The notes beneath the pieces were generated by a model. It was not told the DNA's origin, made no database searches, and saw only the letters and a list, made by a program, of their open reading frames with translations. A program made the position numbers and the translations under genes. Of a stretch of 64,000 nucleotides of DNA, positions 1-7,215 are shown piece by piece. Source of the stretch: Gottschalkia acidurici 9a (GTDB lineage Bacteria; Bacillota; Clostridia; Tissierellales; Gottschalkiaceae). Every line of letters starts with the position of its first letter. The stretch's first letter is position 1. The DNA is taken from assembly GCF_000299355.1 (NCBI RefSeq), contig NC_018664.1, positions 803,115 to 867,114 on the forward strand, read 5' to 3'.

Positions 1-14
1 GGGGGATGGGACAA

Positions 15-788
15 ATGGGTGCAAACAATTTAGTTGTCAAAAGTTTAAACAAGTCATTTAATGTGAACAAAGAAAAAAGGAATATACTAAATGATATAAA
101 TCTTGATGTAAAACAAGGTGAGTTTATAAGTATAGTTGGGCATAGCGGGTGTGGTAAAAGTACTTTGCTTAAAATAATTGCAGGACTTTTAGATTATGAT
201 TCTGGAGAAGTAACTATTGATAAAGAAGCTATTAGTGAACCTGATACTGATAGAGGAATGGTTTTTCAAGAACACAGGCTATTTCCTTGGCTAACAGTGA
301 AAGAAAATGTATCGCTAGGATTAAAGGATCTTTCAAAAGAAGATAAAGAAAAACTCACGCTAGAGTATTTAGAACTAGTAGGACTAGAAGATTTTAAGGA
401 TGCATATCCTCATCAAATATCTGGTGGAATGGCTCAGCGCGCGGCTATTGCAAGGGCATTAGTAAACAAACCTAAGATACTTCTACTAGATGAACCGTTT
501 GGGGCATTAGATGCATTAACAAGAATTCAAATGCAACAAGAAGTTCTAAATATATGGGAAAAAGAGAAAACGACAATGATAATGGTAACTCATGATATTG
601 ACGAAGCAATATTTCTAGGAGATAGAGTAGTTATAATGTCTGCTAAAACGGGACAAATTGAAGAGATTCTATCTGTAAAAATTTCAAGACCTAGAAGTAG
701 ATCAAGCACGGAATTTTCACAACTAAAGAAAAAAGTATACTCACACTTCTTTAAAGAAGTAGAAATATTGCCGGAATATAATATTTAA
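15..788 (+). CDS. ABC transporter ATP-binding protein, nitrate/sulfonate/taurine type
   Basis: ATPase subunit of an importer of the SsuB/TauB/NrtD group, which energises uptake of sulfonates, sulfate esters or related anions. The sequence shows Walker A (GHSGCGKST, about residue 43), a Q-loop (VFQEH), the ABC signature ISGGMAQR and Walker B ILLLDEP followed by FGALD, the form typical of this subfamily. An in-frame ATG also occurs at position 6, but the GGGGG at 1-5 fits the ATG at 15 better (9-nt spacing). The window begins here, so the permease is presumably upstream. The solute-binding lipoprotein follows 35 nt downstream, so the two probably share an operon. The exact substrate is inferred from the neighbouring sulfotransferase. 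Confidence 0.9.
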   Translation: MGANNLVVKSLNKSFNVNKEKRNILNDINLDVKQGEFISIVGHSGCGKSTLLKIIAGLLDYDSGEVTIDKEAISEPDTDRGMVFQEHRLFPWLTVKENVSLGLKDLSKEDKEKLTLEYLELVGLEDFKDAYPHQISGGMAQRAAIARALVNKPKILLLDEPFGALDALTRIQMQQEVLNIWEKEKTTMIMVTHDIDEAIFLGDRVVIMSAKTGQIEEILSVKISRPRSRSSTEFSQLKKKVYSHFFKEVEILPEYNI

Positions 789-823
789 AAATTAAAATAG
801 ACGGAGTAAAAGGGGGAATAGCT

Positions 824-1855
824 GTGATAAAAAATTTTTTAAGTTTTATTTTAGTAGTATTAATAGGGATTTCAATAACAGCATGTGAAAAAAAGCAAGA
901 AGCTTCTAAGGAAACTACAAAGGCATCGACAGAAGTCAAAGGAGAAAAATTGGTAAGACTCGGCTTCCCGGGATCTCAAAATTTTTTAGGAGGAGTAGCT
1001 GGGATTGCACAAGAGAAAAAGTTTTTCGATGAAGAATTAAAAAAAGTAGGATACAAAATAGAGTATGTTCCATTTGCGGCAGCAGGTCCAGCTGTAAATG
1101 AAGCTTTAGCAGGAAAGCAAATAGATTTTGCTATATATGCAGATTTTCCAGGAGTAGTTTTGAAGTCAAAAGGTATTGATATTGATCTATTAGGAATAAC
1201 AGATAATAAAATTCATTCTACAATAGTGATTAAAAATGACTCTAAGATCAGTTCTATCAAGGATTTAAAAGGTAAGAAGATAGGATTTACAAAAGGAACA
1301 TATATGCAAAAATTTTTAATAGAGATATTAGATAAAAATGGACTTACCACTAATGATGTTGAGCTTATAAATGTAACTACAGATGCAGAATCAGCACTAA
1401 TAACAGGAAATATAGATGCACTAGTACAAACAGATACACAGGCATTACAATTAACTGTAACTAAAAAGATAGCAAAAGAACTCGATAGTACGCGTAACTA
1501 TCCTGAACTTAGTGCACAATCAGTTTTTGTAGGAGATCATAAATTTGCTAAGGATAATCCAGAAGTTCCAGTCGCAATACAAAAAGCACTTGTAAAGGCG
1601 AGAGAGTATTTTAAAAATAATACTGAGGACAGCTATAAAATCTTAACAAAGTCAGGATTAGACTTAGAGGCTATAAAAAAACAATATGATAGTGAAAGTC
1701 CTGAATTTGAGATATTTACTTTAGATATTACACAAGACTCTATTAAAAGACTTGACGAAACACAAAAGTATTTAATAGATCAGGAGTTAATTACAAATAA
1801 ATTTGATACTGAAAAATGGTCAGATAATTCTTATTATGAAAAAGCTATAAAATAA
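824..1855 (+). CDS. ABC transporter substrate-binding lipoprotein, SsuA/TauA-like
   Basis: Extracytoplasmic solute-binding protein of the NMT1/SsuA fold that should deliver substrate to the ABC importer encoded upstream. It starts at GTG behind a GGGGG site. The signal peptide (about residues 1-20) ends in a lipobox ITAC, so Cys21 would be lipidated and anchor the protein outside the membrane. The body has the family pattern LRLG-type opening, GKQIDFA and KGKKIGFTKGT. At 343 residues it is of normal length. The aryl-sulfate sulfotransferase lies 29 nt downstream, suggesting that the ligand is a sulfonate or sulfate ester, but this is inference. Confidence 0.88.
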   Translation: MIKNFLSFILVVLIGISITACEKKQEASKETTKASTEVKGEKLVRLGFPGSQNFLGGVAGIAQEKKFFDEELKKVGYKIEYVPFAAAGPAVNEALAGKQIDFAIYADFPGVVLKSKGIDIDLLGITDNKIHSTIVIKNDSKISSIKDLKGKKIGFTKGTYMQKFLIEILDKNGLTTNDVELINVTTDAESALITGNIDALVQTDTQALQLTVTKKIAKELDSTRNYPELSAQSVFVGDHKFAKDNPEVPVAIQKALVKAREYFKNNTEDSYKILTKSGLDLEAIKKQYDSESPEFEIFTLDITQDSIKRLDETQKYLIDQELITNKFDTEKWSDNSYYEKAIK

Positions 1856-1884
1856 AAATATAATTTAAAATAGGGGGTATTATT

Positions 1885-3342
1885 ATGGGATTTCCAACAG
1901 TTTATCCAACAGGGGTAACGATATATAATCCAGAGAAAAGTTGGAGTGGATATACAATTTTTCAAGCAGCAGGAGAAGGTGCATTGTTAATAGATATGAC
2001 AGGAAAGGAGATTAACCTATGGAAAGGGTTACATGGATTTCCGAATAAGATTTTGCCAGGTGGATACGTAATAGGAAGTACAGGTGAAAGAAATCCTAAG
2101 TATGGTATGCAAGACATGACAGATCTAGTTCAAGTAGATTGGGATGGAAATATTGTTTGGAGATTTAATAAGCTTGAATATATTGAAGATCCGGGAGAGG
2201 AACCACAATGGATGGCTAGACAACATCATGATTATCAAAGAGAAGGTAATACTGTAGGATATTATGCACCCGATCAGGAGCCACTAGTTGATGGAGGTAA
2301 TACATTTATACTTTGCCATGAAAATGTTAAAAATCTGGATATATCAGAAAAGTTGCTTTTAGATGATAAGATTATAGAGGTAACTTGGGATGGCGAAATT
2401 GTATGGTCATGGAATGCAAACGAACATTTTCATGAACTAGGATTTGATGAAGCAGCTAAAAATATTATATACCGTGACCCGAATATGAGACCGGCAGGTG
2501 GAGGTATGGGAGACTGGTTGCATATAAATTCAATGTCACTACTTGGATCAAACAGATGGTATGATTCAGGTGATGAGCGCTTTCATCCTGATAATATAAT
2601 ATGGGATAGTAGAGAAGCAAATATAATGGCAATTATTGACAAGAAAACAGGGAAGATAGTTTGGAAGCTTGGACCTACATTTGATAATAATGAAGAACTT
2701 AAGAAAATAGGATGGATAATTGGTCAACATCATGTGCACTTAATTCCAAAAGGATTGCCTGGAGAAGGTAATATATTAATCTTTGATAATGGTGGTTGGG
2801 CAGGTTATGGGTTACCAAATCCAAACTCTCCAACAGGAAGACAAAATGCACGAAGGGACTACTCAAGAGTACTAGAGATTAATCCTATAACTCTTGAAAT
2901 AGAGTGGCAATATACACCTAGTGAAGCAGGCTTTGTACATCCAGTAGATTCTTATCGCTTCTATAGCCCATTTATAAGTAGTGCACAAAGACTACCAAAT
3001 GGAAACACTTTAATTACTGAAGGATCAGATGGACGTATTTTTGAAGTAACTAAGGAACATGAAATTGTGTGGGAATATATAAGTCCTTATGAAGGTGATG
3101 AAAACTTCAAATTAAACATGGTTTATAGAGCATATAGGGTACCTTATTCTTGGATACCACAGATAGAGTCACCCACTGAAGAAGTTGCTATAGAAAAGGT
3201 GGATAAAAAATTCTTCCGCGTACCAGGAGCAGCGGGAATTGGATCTCATAAAGAGACTATAGTAAAAGGTGTAAAGGATTCATATAAAACAGGCGATGGA
3301 GCACTATGTGTTTTATCCGACAATGACCTCAAAATAGATTAA
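1885..3342 (+). CDS. Aryl-sulfate sulfotransferase family protein
   Basis: Member of the arylsulfotransferase (ASST) family, which moves sulfate from a phenolic sulfate ester to another phenol without PAPS and works on a beta-propeller scaffold. Visible features are repeated propeller-type units of the form DGxIVWxW (for example near residues 90, 170 and 395), conserved histidines in RQHHDY and GQHHVHLIPKG, and NGGWAGYG. There is no signal peptide, unlike periplasmic AssT of Gram-negatives, so it is predicted to be cytoplasmic. It is linked (29-nt gap) to the sulfonate-type ABC genes, so import followed by desulfation or transfer is plausible. RBS GGGGG sits 7-8 nt before the ATG. Confidence 0.85.
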   Translation: MGFPTVYPTGVTIYNPEKSWSGYTIFQAAGEGALLIDMTGKEINLWKGLHGFPNKILPGGYVIGSTGERNPKYGMQDMTDLVQVDWDGNIVWRFNKLEYIEDPGEEPQWMARQHHDYQREGNTVGYYAPDQEPLVDGGNTFILCHENVKNLDISEKLLLDDKIIEVTWDGEIVWSWNANEHFHELGFDEAAKNIIYRDPNMRPAGGGMGDWLHINSMSLLGSNRWYDSGDERFHPDNIIWDSREANIMAIIDKKTGKIVWKLGPTFDNNEELKKIGWIIGQHHVHLIPKGLPGEGNILIFDNGGWAGYGLPNPNSPTGRQNARRDYSRVLEINPITLEIEWQYTPSEAGFVHPVDSYRFYSPFISSAQRLPNGNTLITEGSDGRIFEVTKEHEIVWEYISPYEGDENFKLNMVYRAYRVPYSWIPQIESPTEEVAIEKVDKKFFRVPGAAGIGSHKETIVKGVKDSYKTGDGALCVLSDNDLKID

Positions 3343-3490
3343 TTAAATTGTTGTGTTAATTAAAATCTCGAAAGTATTGAAAATACTATATTGATGTTTT
3401 ATAGCATTAACTATATAGAAACTTAACCTATTAAGTTCAATATAAAAAATTAACTAACACAATAAAGTAAATTAAAATAATAATAAATAT
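3343..3490. other. AT-rich intergenic stretch with imperfect inverted repeat
   Basis: About 150 nt between the sulfotransferase stop and the terminator. The outer parts (about 3347-3361 TTGTTGTGTTAATTA and about 3450-3467 TTAACTAACACAATAA) are roughly inverted copies, so the segment could fold into a long imperfect hairpin. I see no gene in it. Confidence 0.4.
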
Positions 3491-3544
3491 AAAAGCTCTT
3501 TTCTAAAAAGAATTGATAATAATTCAAAATAGAAAAGAGCTTTT
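3491..3544. terminator. Convergent terminator
   Basis: Inverted repeat AAAAGCTCTTTTCT / AGAAAAGAGCTTTT with a 26-nt loop, with a short T run on either strand. It lies between the plus-strand sulfotransferase and the minus-strand small genes and can serve both. Confidence 0.65.
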
Positions 3545-3868
3545 ACATTCTACGTAGAAGAGCTTTTAAGACTTCATCAAAAGGCTTATCGCCTATTTCA
3601 TCTAGAGTTTTTTCAAGTTCAGTTTTTCTTCTAAGAGAACCACCAAGTATAATTTGTATATCTTGATTTCTATCAACAAGAAAAGACTGCACAGTCAATA
3701 CGTCGGTAAGTAGACCTGAAATAACTAGAATTTGAGCAGGAGTTAAATTTACAAGTTTTTTTCTACATTTCTTTTTATTATTGTTTTTTTATCATCTTTA
3801 CCATCATCTAATCCGAATTGGCTCATGATTTTTTCCATAAAGGCATCTAAATTTTGTTGTGAAAGCAT
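3543..3868 (-). pseudogene. Small conserved-looking protein split by a -1 frameshift
   Basis: I do not recognise the family. A strong RBS (AGGAGGAG) precedes the ATG at 3868. The first frame gives 39 residues (MLSQQNLDAFMEKIM...) and stops at 3749-3751. The -1 frame then continues as a coherent sequence containing NLTPAQILVISGLLTDVL, IILGGSLRRKTELE and FDEVLKALLRRM and ends at 3543. The switch point is at or near a run of seven A residues (plus-strand T at 3784-3790). It may be a broken gene, programmed slippage at the A7 run, or a sequencing error. The restored product would be about 108 residues. It follows a small membrane protein gene by 26 nt, probably in one unit. Confidence 0.6.
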
Positions 3869-3894
3869 AAGTAACTCCTCCTAAAGTTATAAGT

Positions 3895-4020
3895 CTAAGG
3901 AATGATAGTTTCAGAAGGAACTGGTTCATCTAAAACTCCTATACCTACTGTCATAAAGATAAATAAAGATACTGCTATAATCAAAAGGATATCATGCTTA
4001 GCTTCTTCAGAACTAGCCAA
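3895..4020 (-). CDS. Small hypothetical membrane protein (41 aa)
   Basis: A 41-residue ORF starting at TTG (4018-4020), 6 nt after a GGGGGG ribosome binding site. The product has a charged start (ASSEEAKHD), one hydrophobic segment of about 20 residues (ILLIIAVSLFIFMTVGIGVL) and a short acidic/proline tail (DEPVPSETIIP). This suggests a single-pass membrane peptide. It is followed 26 nt later by the frameshifted gene at 3543-3868. The function is unknown. The strong RBS and clean membrane-peptide composition are the reasons for calling it a gene. Confidence 0.55.
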   Translation of the reverse strand: MASSEEAKHDILLIIAVSLFIFMTVGIGVLDEPVPSETIIP

Positions 4021-4160
4021 TAAAATCCCCCCTTAAATTCACTAGTACAATATTACATTATACTAAATATAATACAGTATTGTTACTAGAAACATTGAAG
4101 TAATGTGTCTCAATATTAAGACAAACATGGTAAAAGTTAGAACAAAGGGAGGGAGGCAAT

Positions 4161-4715
4161 ATGGGAATAAAATTTATAAAAGAATATATAAAAAATCCTA
4201 GAGCTATAGGTGCAATAACTCCAAGTTCAAAATATCTTGCCGAGAAGATGATACAGGGGATAGATTTTAAAAATTGTGAATGCATAGTGGAATATGGACC
4301 AGGAACAGGTGTATTTACGGAAAAAATAATTGAAAGTAAAATGAAGGGCACAAAGCTCATATTAATAGAGTTAAATGATGACATGTATAAAATACTTAAG
4401 GATAAGTATAAGAGTAATGGAAGCATATATATTATAAACGATTCAGCTGAAAATATAGAGAACTATTTAAGTGCATATGAAATTTCAAAGGTAGACTATA
4501 TAATATCTGGCTTACCTTTTGCAAGCTTACCACAAGAAATTTCACAAAATATACTCAATAATACTAAAAAAATACTAAGAGATGATGGTAGCTTTATAAC
4601 GTTTCAATATACACTATTAAAAAAGGATTTAATAAATAATTATTTTAATAAAATAATTATAAAAAGAGAAATTAAGAACATACCACCAGCGTATGTTTTG
4701 AAATGTAGTAAATAA
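4161..4715 (+). CDS. Class I SAM-dependent methyltransferase (phospholipid/rRNA methyltransferase-like)
   Basis: A 184-residue Rossmann methyltransferase. Motif I is VEYGPGTGVFTEKI (about residues 42-55), and the acidic SAM-ribose residue appears as LIELNDD. The sequence SGLPFASLP takes the position of the catalytic loop of the PmtA/KsgA-like group, where rRNA dimethylases have N(L/I)PY. The opening (FIKEYIKNPRAIGAITPSS) is typical of phospholipid N-methyltransferase-like proteins. The substrate cannot be told from sequence. RBS GGGAGG precedes the ATG. It stands alone, with its own terminator immediately downstream. Confidence 0.8.
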   Translation: MGIKFIKEYIKNPRAIGAITPSSKYLAEKMIQGIDFKNCECIVEYGPGTGVFTEKIIESKMKGTKLILIELNDDMYKILKDKYKSNGSIYIINDSAENIENYLSAYEISKVDYIISGLPFASLPQEISQNILNNTKKILRDDGSFITFQYTLLKKDLINNYFNKIIIKREIKNIPPAYVLKCSK

Positions 4716-4720
4716 AGAAA

Positions 4721-4752
4721 GCCTCTACTATTATAATAGTAGAGGCTTTTAA
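4721..4752. terminator. Convergent bidirectional terminator
   Basis: A 13-bp perfect stem GCCTCTACTATTA / TAATAGTAGAGGC (4721-4746), followed by TTTT on the plus strand and preceded by an A-rich run that gives a T tract on the minus strand. It separates the methyltransferase from the YtvI-like gene. Confidence 0.85.
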
Positions 4753-4761
4753 ATATATAAC

Positions 4762-5808
4762 TTATATCATATCAACCTTATTAAGTATATTGTAAAGAAC
4801 AACAATACCAAGAAGATATATCACACCTAAAAATCCATAAGCTTTTAATCCAATGAATATAGAACCTAAAATAAGAACAGGATGTATTCCTAAATTTGTA
4901 GACATTAACTTAGGTTCTAATACTTGCCTTATTATAGTAATTAATAAGAACATAATAACAAGTCCTATAGCAATGAAACTATTACCAGTTAAATAAAAAT
5001 ATAGAGCCATAGGCATGAGTACAGATCCAACACCTAGAACAGGTAATAAGTCAACAATAGCTGTTAGAAAGCTTAGCATAAGTGCATAATCAATTCCTAA
5101 TATAGTTAATCCTACAAGGGTTTCAACAAAAGTTAATGATAATATGCAAGCATATGATTTAAAATATCCAAATAACATTTTCTTAGATTCTCTTAATATA
5201 TGTCTTACCTTGAATCTACCACTAGAAGAAAACACTGAAAGAATTCTAGTTTCTATATTTGGCATGTCTTTTGAGAAAAAGTAAGTTGCTAAAAAAGTTA
5301 TAAATGCTACCATCAATAGCATAGGAAGACCAACTACAAATGATAGAGCTTTATTCATAACAAATCTAGTTACGTTTAGAGTACTAGAAATAATAGTAGA
5401 GATTTGACTATAAAACTTATCAATTAAATTAAAATCAAATTTAGGAAAATCAAATTTATCTAAATAATTTATAAAATTATCTAAATAAACTCCAAGAGTA
5501 TTGATATCCGGGAGAGATTCTAATAATAGTCTTATCTCGTTTACAACTTTGAATAAAATTGCAGATAAAATAAGCAATAATATTGTATAAACTATAAGCG
5601 TAGACAATATAGAGGAAACACTTGAAGATGTCTTTAGCTTCTTTTTTAAGAATCTGTTTAAAGGTTTAGTAAAAATTGATATAGCGAAAGCTAACACAAA
5701 TGGTAACGTATAAGATAGAGTAGAAAAAAATAAGAAAAATAGTATAGTATAAACCACTAGAAATATAATTGTTTTTTTACTCTTATCTATAAAGATTTGT
5801 TTAAACAT
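4762..5808 (-). CDS. AI-2E family transporter / YtvI-like sporulation membrane protein
   Basis: A 348-residue polytopic protein of the PerM/AI-2E exporter superfamily (PF01594). Hydrophobic segments lie at about residues 13-45, 65-90, 150-180, 215-240, 245-270, 275-300 and 310-340. Typical signatures are the DLLPVLGVGS loop and RQVLEPKLMSTNLGIHP. In Firmicutes spore formers this length and organisation matches YtvI, a membrane protein of unknown transport role linked to sporulation. It is transcribed alone and convergent with the methyltransferase. The family is clear, the specific YtvI assignment less so. Confidence 0.82.
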   Translation of the reverse strand: MFKQIFIDKSKKTIIFLVVYTILFFLFFSTLSYTLPFVLAFAISIFTKPLNRFLKKKLKTSSSVSSILSTLIVYTILLLILSAILFKVVNEIRLLLESLPDINTLGVYLDNFINYLDKFDFPKFDFNLIDKFYSQISTIISSTLNVTRFVMNKALSFVVGLPMLLMVAFITFLATYFFSKDMPNIETRILSVFSSSGRFKVRHILRESKKMLFGYFKSYACILSLTFVETLVGLTILGIDYALMLSFLTAIVDLLPVLGVGSVLMPMALYFYLTGNSFIAIGLVIMFLLITIIRQVLEPKLMSTNLGIHPVLILGSIFIGLKAYGFLGVIYLLGIVVLYNILNKVDMI

Positions 5809-5931
5809 GCACTCATCCTTTCTCTTATAATTACTTAGTAATTTATTTATCCTAAATTGTATCTAAAACATAATTATATTATAAATTGAGACTTATTTCA
5901 GATAAATTTTTAAAGAAAATAAATTAGCAAC

Positions 5932-6219
5932 CTATTTTATAAGTGCCTTAACTAAACTAGCAATTTCTTCATTAGAAATACTGTAGTATATCTCAGTACC
6001 ATTTCTTTTACCTTCAACGACTCCCGCTGTTCTTAATCTTTGCAAATGTTGAGATATCGTAGATTGTGGAGCATCCAGACAGTTCTGAATGAAACTTACG
6101 TTACATTCTCCTTTTTCTAAAAGTCCATTAATTATACATAGTCTAATAGGATGAGCTATAACTTTAAGTAATTCTGCAACTTCACTATATTTCTCAATAT
6201 TATCAATGCTATTATCCAT
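5932..6219 (-). CDS. ArsR/SmtB-family transcriptional regulator
   Basis: A 95-residue winged-helix regulator. The recognition-helix region APQSTISQHLQRLRTAGVV and the wing GKRNGTEIYYSI are classic ArsR features. Three cysteines (Cys28 in RLCII, Cys39 and Cys47 in GECNVSFIQNC) are placed where thiol, persulfide or metal sensing could occur, but no standard metal-site motif (ELCVCDL) is present. It is divergent from the polyferredoxin at 6385, its likely target. The 165-nt region between them is AT-rich and I could not identify a clean operator. Confidence 0.85.
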   Translation of the reverse strand: MDNSIDNIEKYSEVAELLKVIAHPIRLCIINGLLEKGECNVSFIQNCLDAPQSTISQHLQRLRTAGVVEGKRNGTEIYYSISNEEIASLVKALIK

Positions 6220-6384
6220 AATACACTTCCTCTCTAAATTATTTAACCAATTATTCCTATCTATATATTAAAATACATCAATATTATAGTCAACAGCTTA
6301 AAGTTCTATAATCCTAATATAAAGAATAAATATATATTATACGCGATCGGATAGAAGAAAAGTTAGTTTAATAGGGGGAATAAA

Positions 6385-6858
6385 GTGATGAAAACATTAT
6401 GGGGTAAATATTCATTTATAATTATACTTATGATTATAATATTAGGATTATTTAATCCTAGAATAGCGTTAGTAGGGATAGTATGCATGATAGGACCTAT
6501 AGTTACATCTTTTCGTAAAGGTAGGTATTGGTGTAAGAATATATGCCCAAGAGGAAATCTTTTAGACAACGTGATGGCTAAAGCTTCTGGTAAGCGAAAA
6601 ACACCAATGATTCTAAGATCTAATATATTTAGATTAATGATAGTGGGAACTATGCTAACAATATTCGCTATAGGATTAAAACAAGGCTGGGGTAGTACAC
6701 TGGCTATAGGAATGATACTATATAGAATGATAGTAGTTACGACGTTTATAAGTGTGATAATATCGCTTCTTTATAATCATAGAACTTGGTGTAGTTTTTG
6801 TCCTATTGGTAGTATATCTACCTTTATATGGTGGATAAAAAGTCATAAAAAGATTTAA
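6385..6858 (+). CDS. Membrane 4Fe-4S polyferredoxin (NapH/NosR-like), small
   Basis: A 157-residue membrane protein with about four hydrophobic segments and two cysteine motifs, WCKNICPRG (about residue 50) and WCSFCPIGS (about residue 137). These are the NapH/NosR/CcoG-type half-motifs that usually mark membrane-bound Fe-S electron carriers. The start may be GTG (6385) or the next codon ATG (6388); GGGGG lies at 6374-6378. It is divergent from an ArsR regulator. A longer paralogue sits at 20096-20689 beside a ferredoxin. It probably takes part in membrane redox transfer; partners and substrate are unknown. Confidence 0.8.
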   Translation: MMKTLWGKYSFIIILMIIILGLFNPRIALVGIVCMIGPIVTSFRKGRYWCKNICPRGNLLDNVMAKASGKRKTPMILRSNIFRLMIVGTMLTIFAIGLKQGWGSTLAIGMILYRMIVVTTFISVIISLLYNHRTWCSFCPIGSISTFIWWIKSHKKI

Positions 6859-6950
6859 TATTATTAAATGTAAGAGATTGTGGAACCAAGAAATAATTTA
6901 AAATAAAAAGAATAATTAATGATTATATTAGTAAAAAAGGTTGAATTTAG

Positions 6951-6980
6951 TTGACTTTAGTATGTAAATAATGTTATATT
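6951..6980 (+). promoter_or_regulatory. Promoter for the type IV pilus transcript
   Basis: A TTGACT box (6951-6956) and TATATT box (6975-6980) are separated by 18 nt and should start a transcript near 6987. That places the c-di-GMP riboswitch at about +43 in the leader. Confidence 0.65.
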
Positions 6981-7029
6981 AATTATAGTTAGAAAATTAT
7001 AGCAAAATTTAAAGACAAATGAATATAGA

Positions 7030-7101
7030 ATTAGAACAGATGAACTGCAGTTACATTTGGACGCCTTATACTGTAGGGATGTAGTGGCGTAACCGGCTAA
7101 T
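7030..7101 (+). promoter_or_regulatory. c-di-GMP-II riboswitch aptamer
   Basis: The segment matches the class II cyclic-di-GMP aptamer in order and spacing: the AACAGATGAA region, TTACATTTGG, then the pairing element GACGCC (7060-7065), a variable hairpin, and the near-invariant 3' part GTAGTGGCGTAACCGGCT (7081-7098; compare UAGUAGUGCAACCGACC of the C. acetobutylicum aptamer). P1 can form between ATTAG (7030-7034) and CTAAT (7097-7101). That 3' arm is also the base of the terminator at 7095-7143, so the two folds exclude each other. Ligand binding is predicted to prevent termination (ON switch). It lies upstream of pilB. Confidence 0.88.
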
Positions 7102-7143
7102 GATAAAAAATAGTAATATATTTTTTGTTATTAGCCTTTTTTT
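7095..7143 (+). terminator. Riboswitch-controlled intrinsic terminator
   Basis: GGCTAAT (7095-7101) pairs with ATTAGCC (7130-7136), extended by an A/T and G-U stem, and is followed by seven T (7137-7143). Its 5' arm is shared with P1 of the c-di-GMP aptamer. Confidence 0.88.
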
Positions 7144-7215
7144 GTACCTATATGGCAAATCAAGAAGTATATTTATAGTTCCTAGTATTAAAGTACAGGA
7201 AAAGGGTGAGATAAT

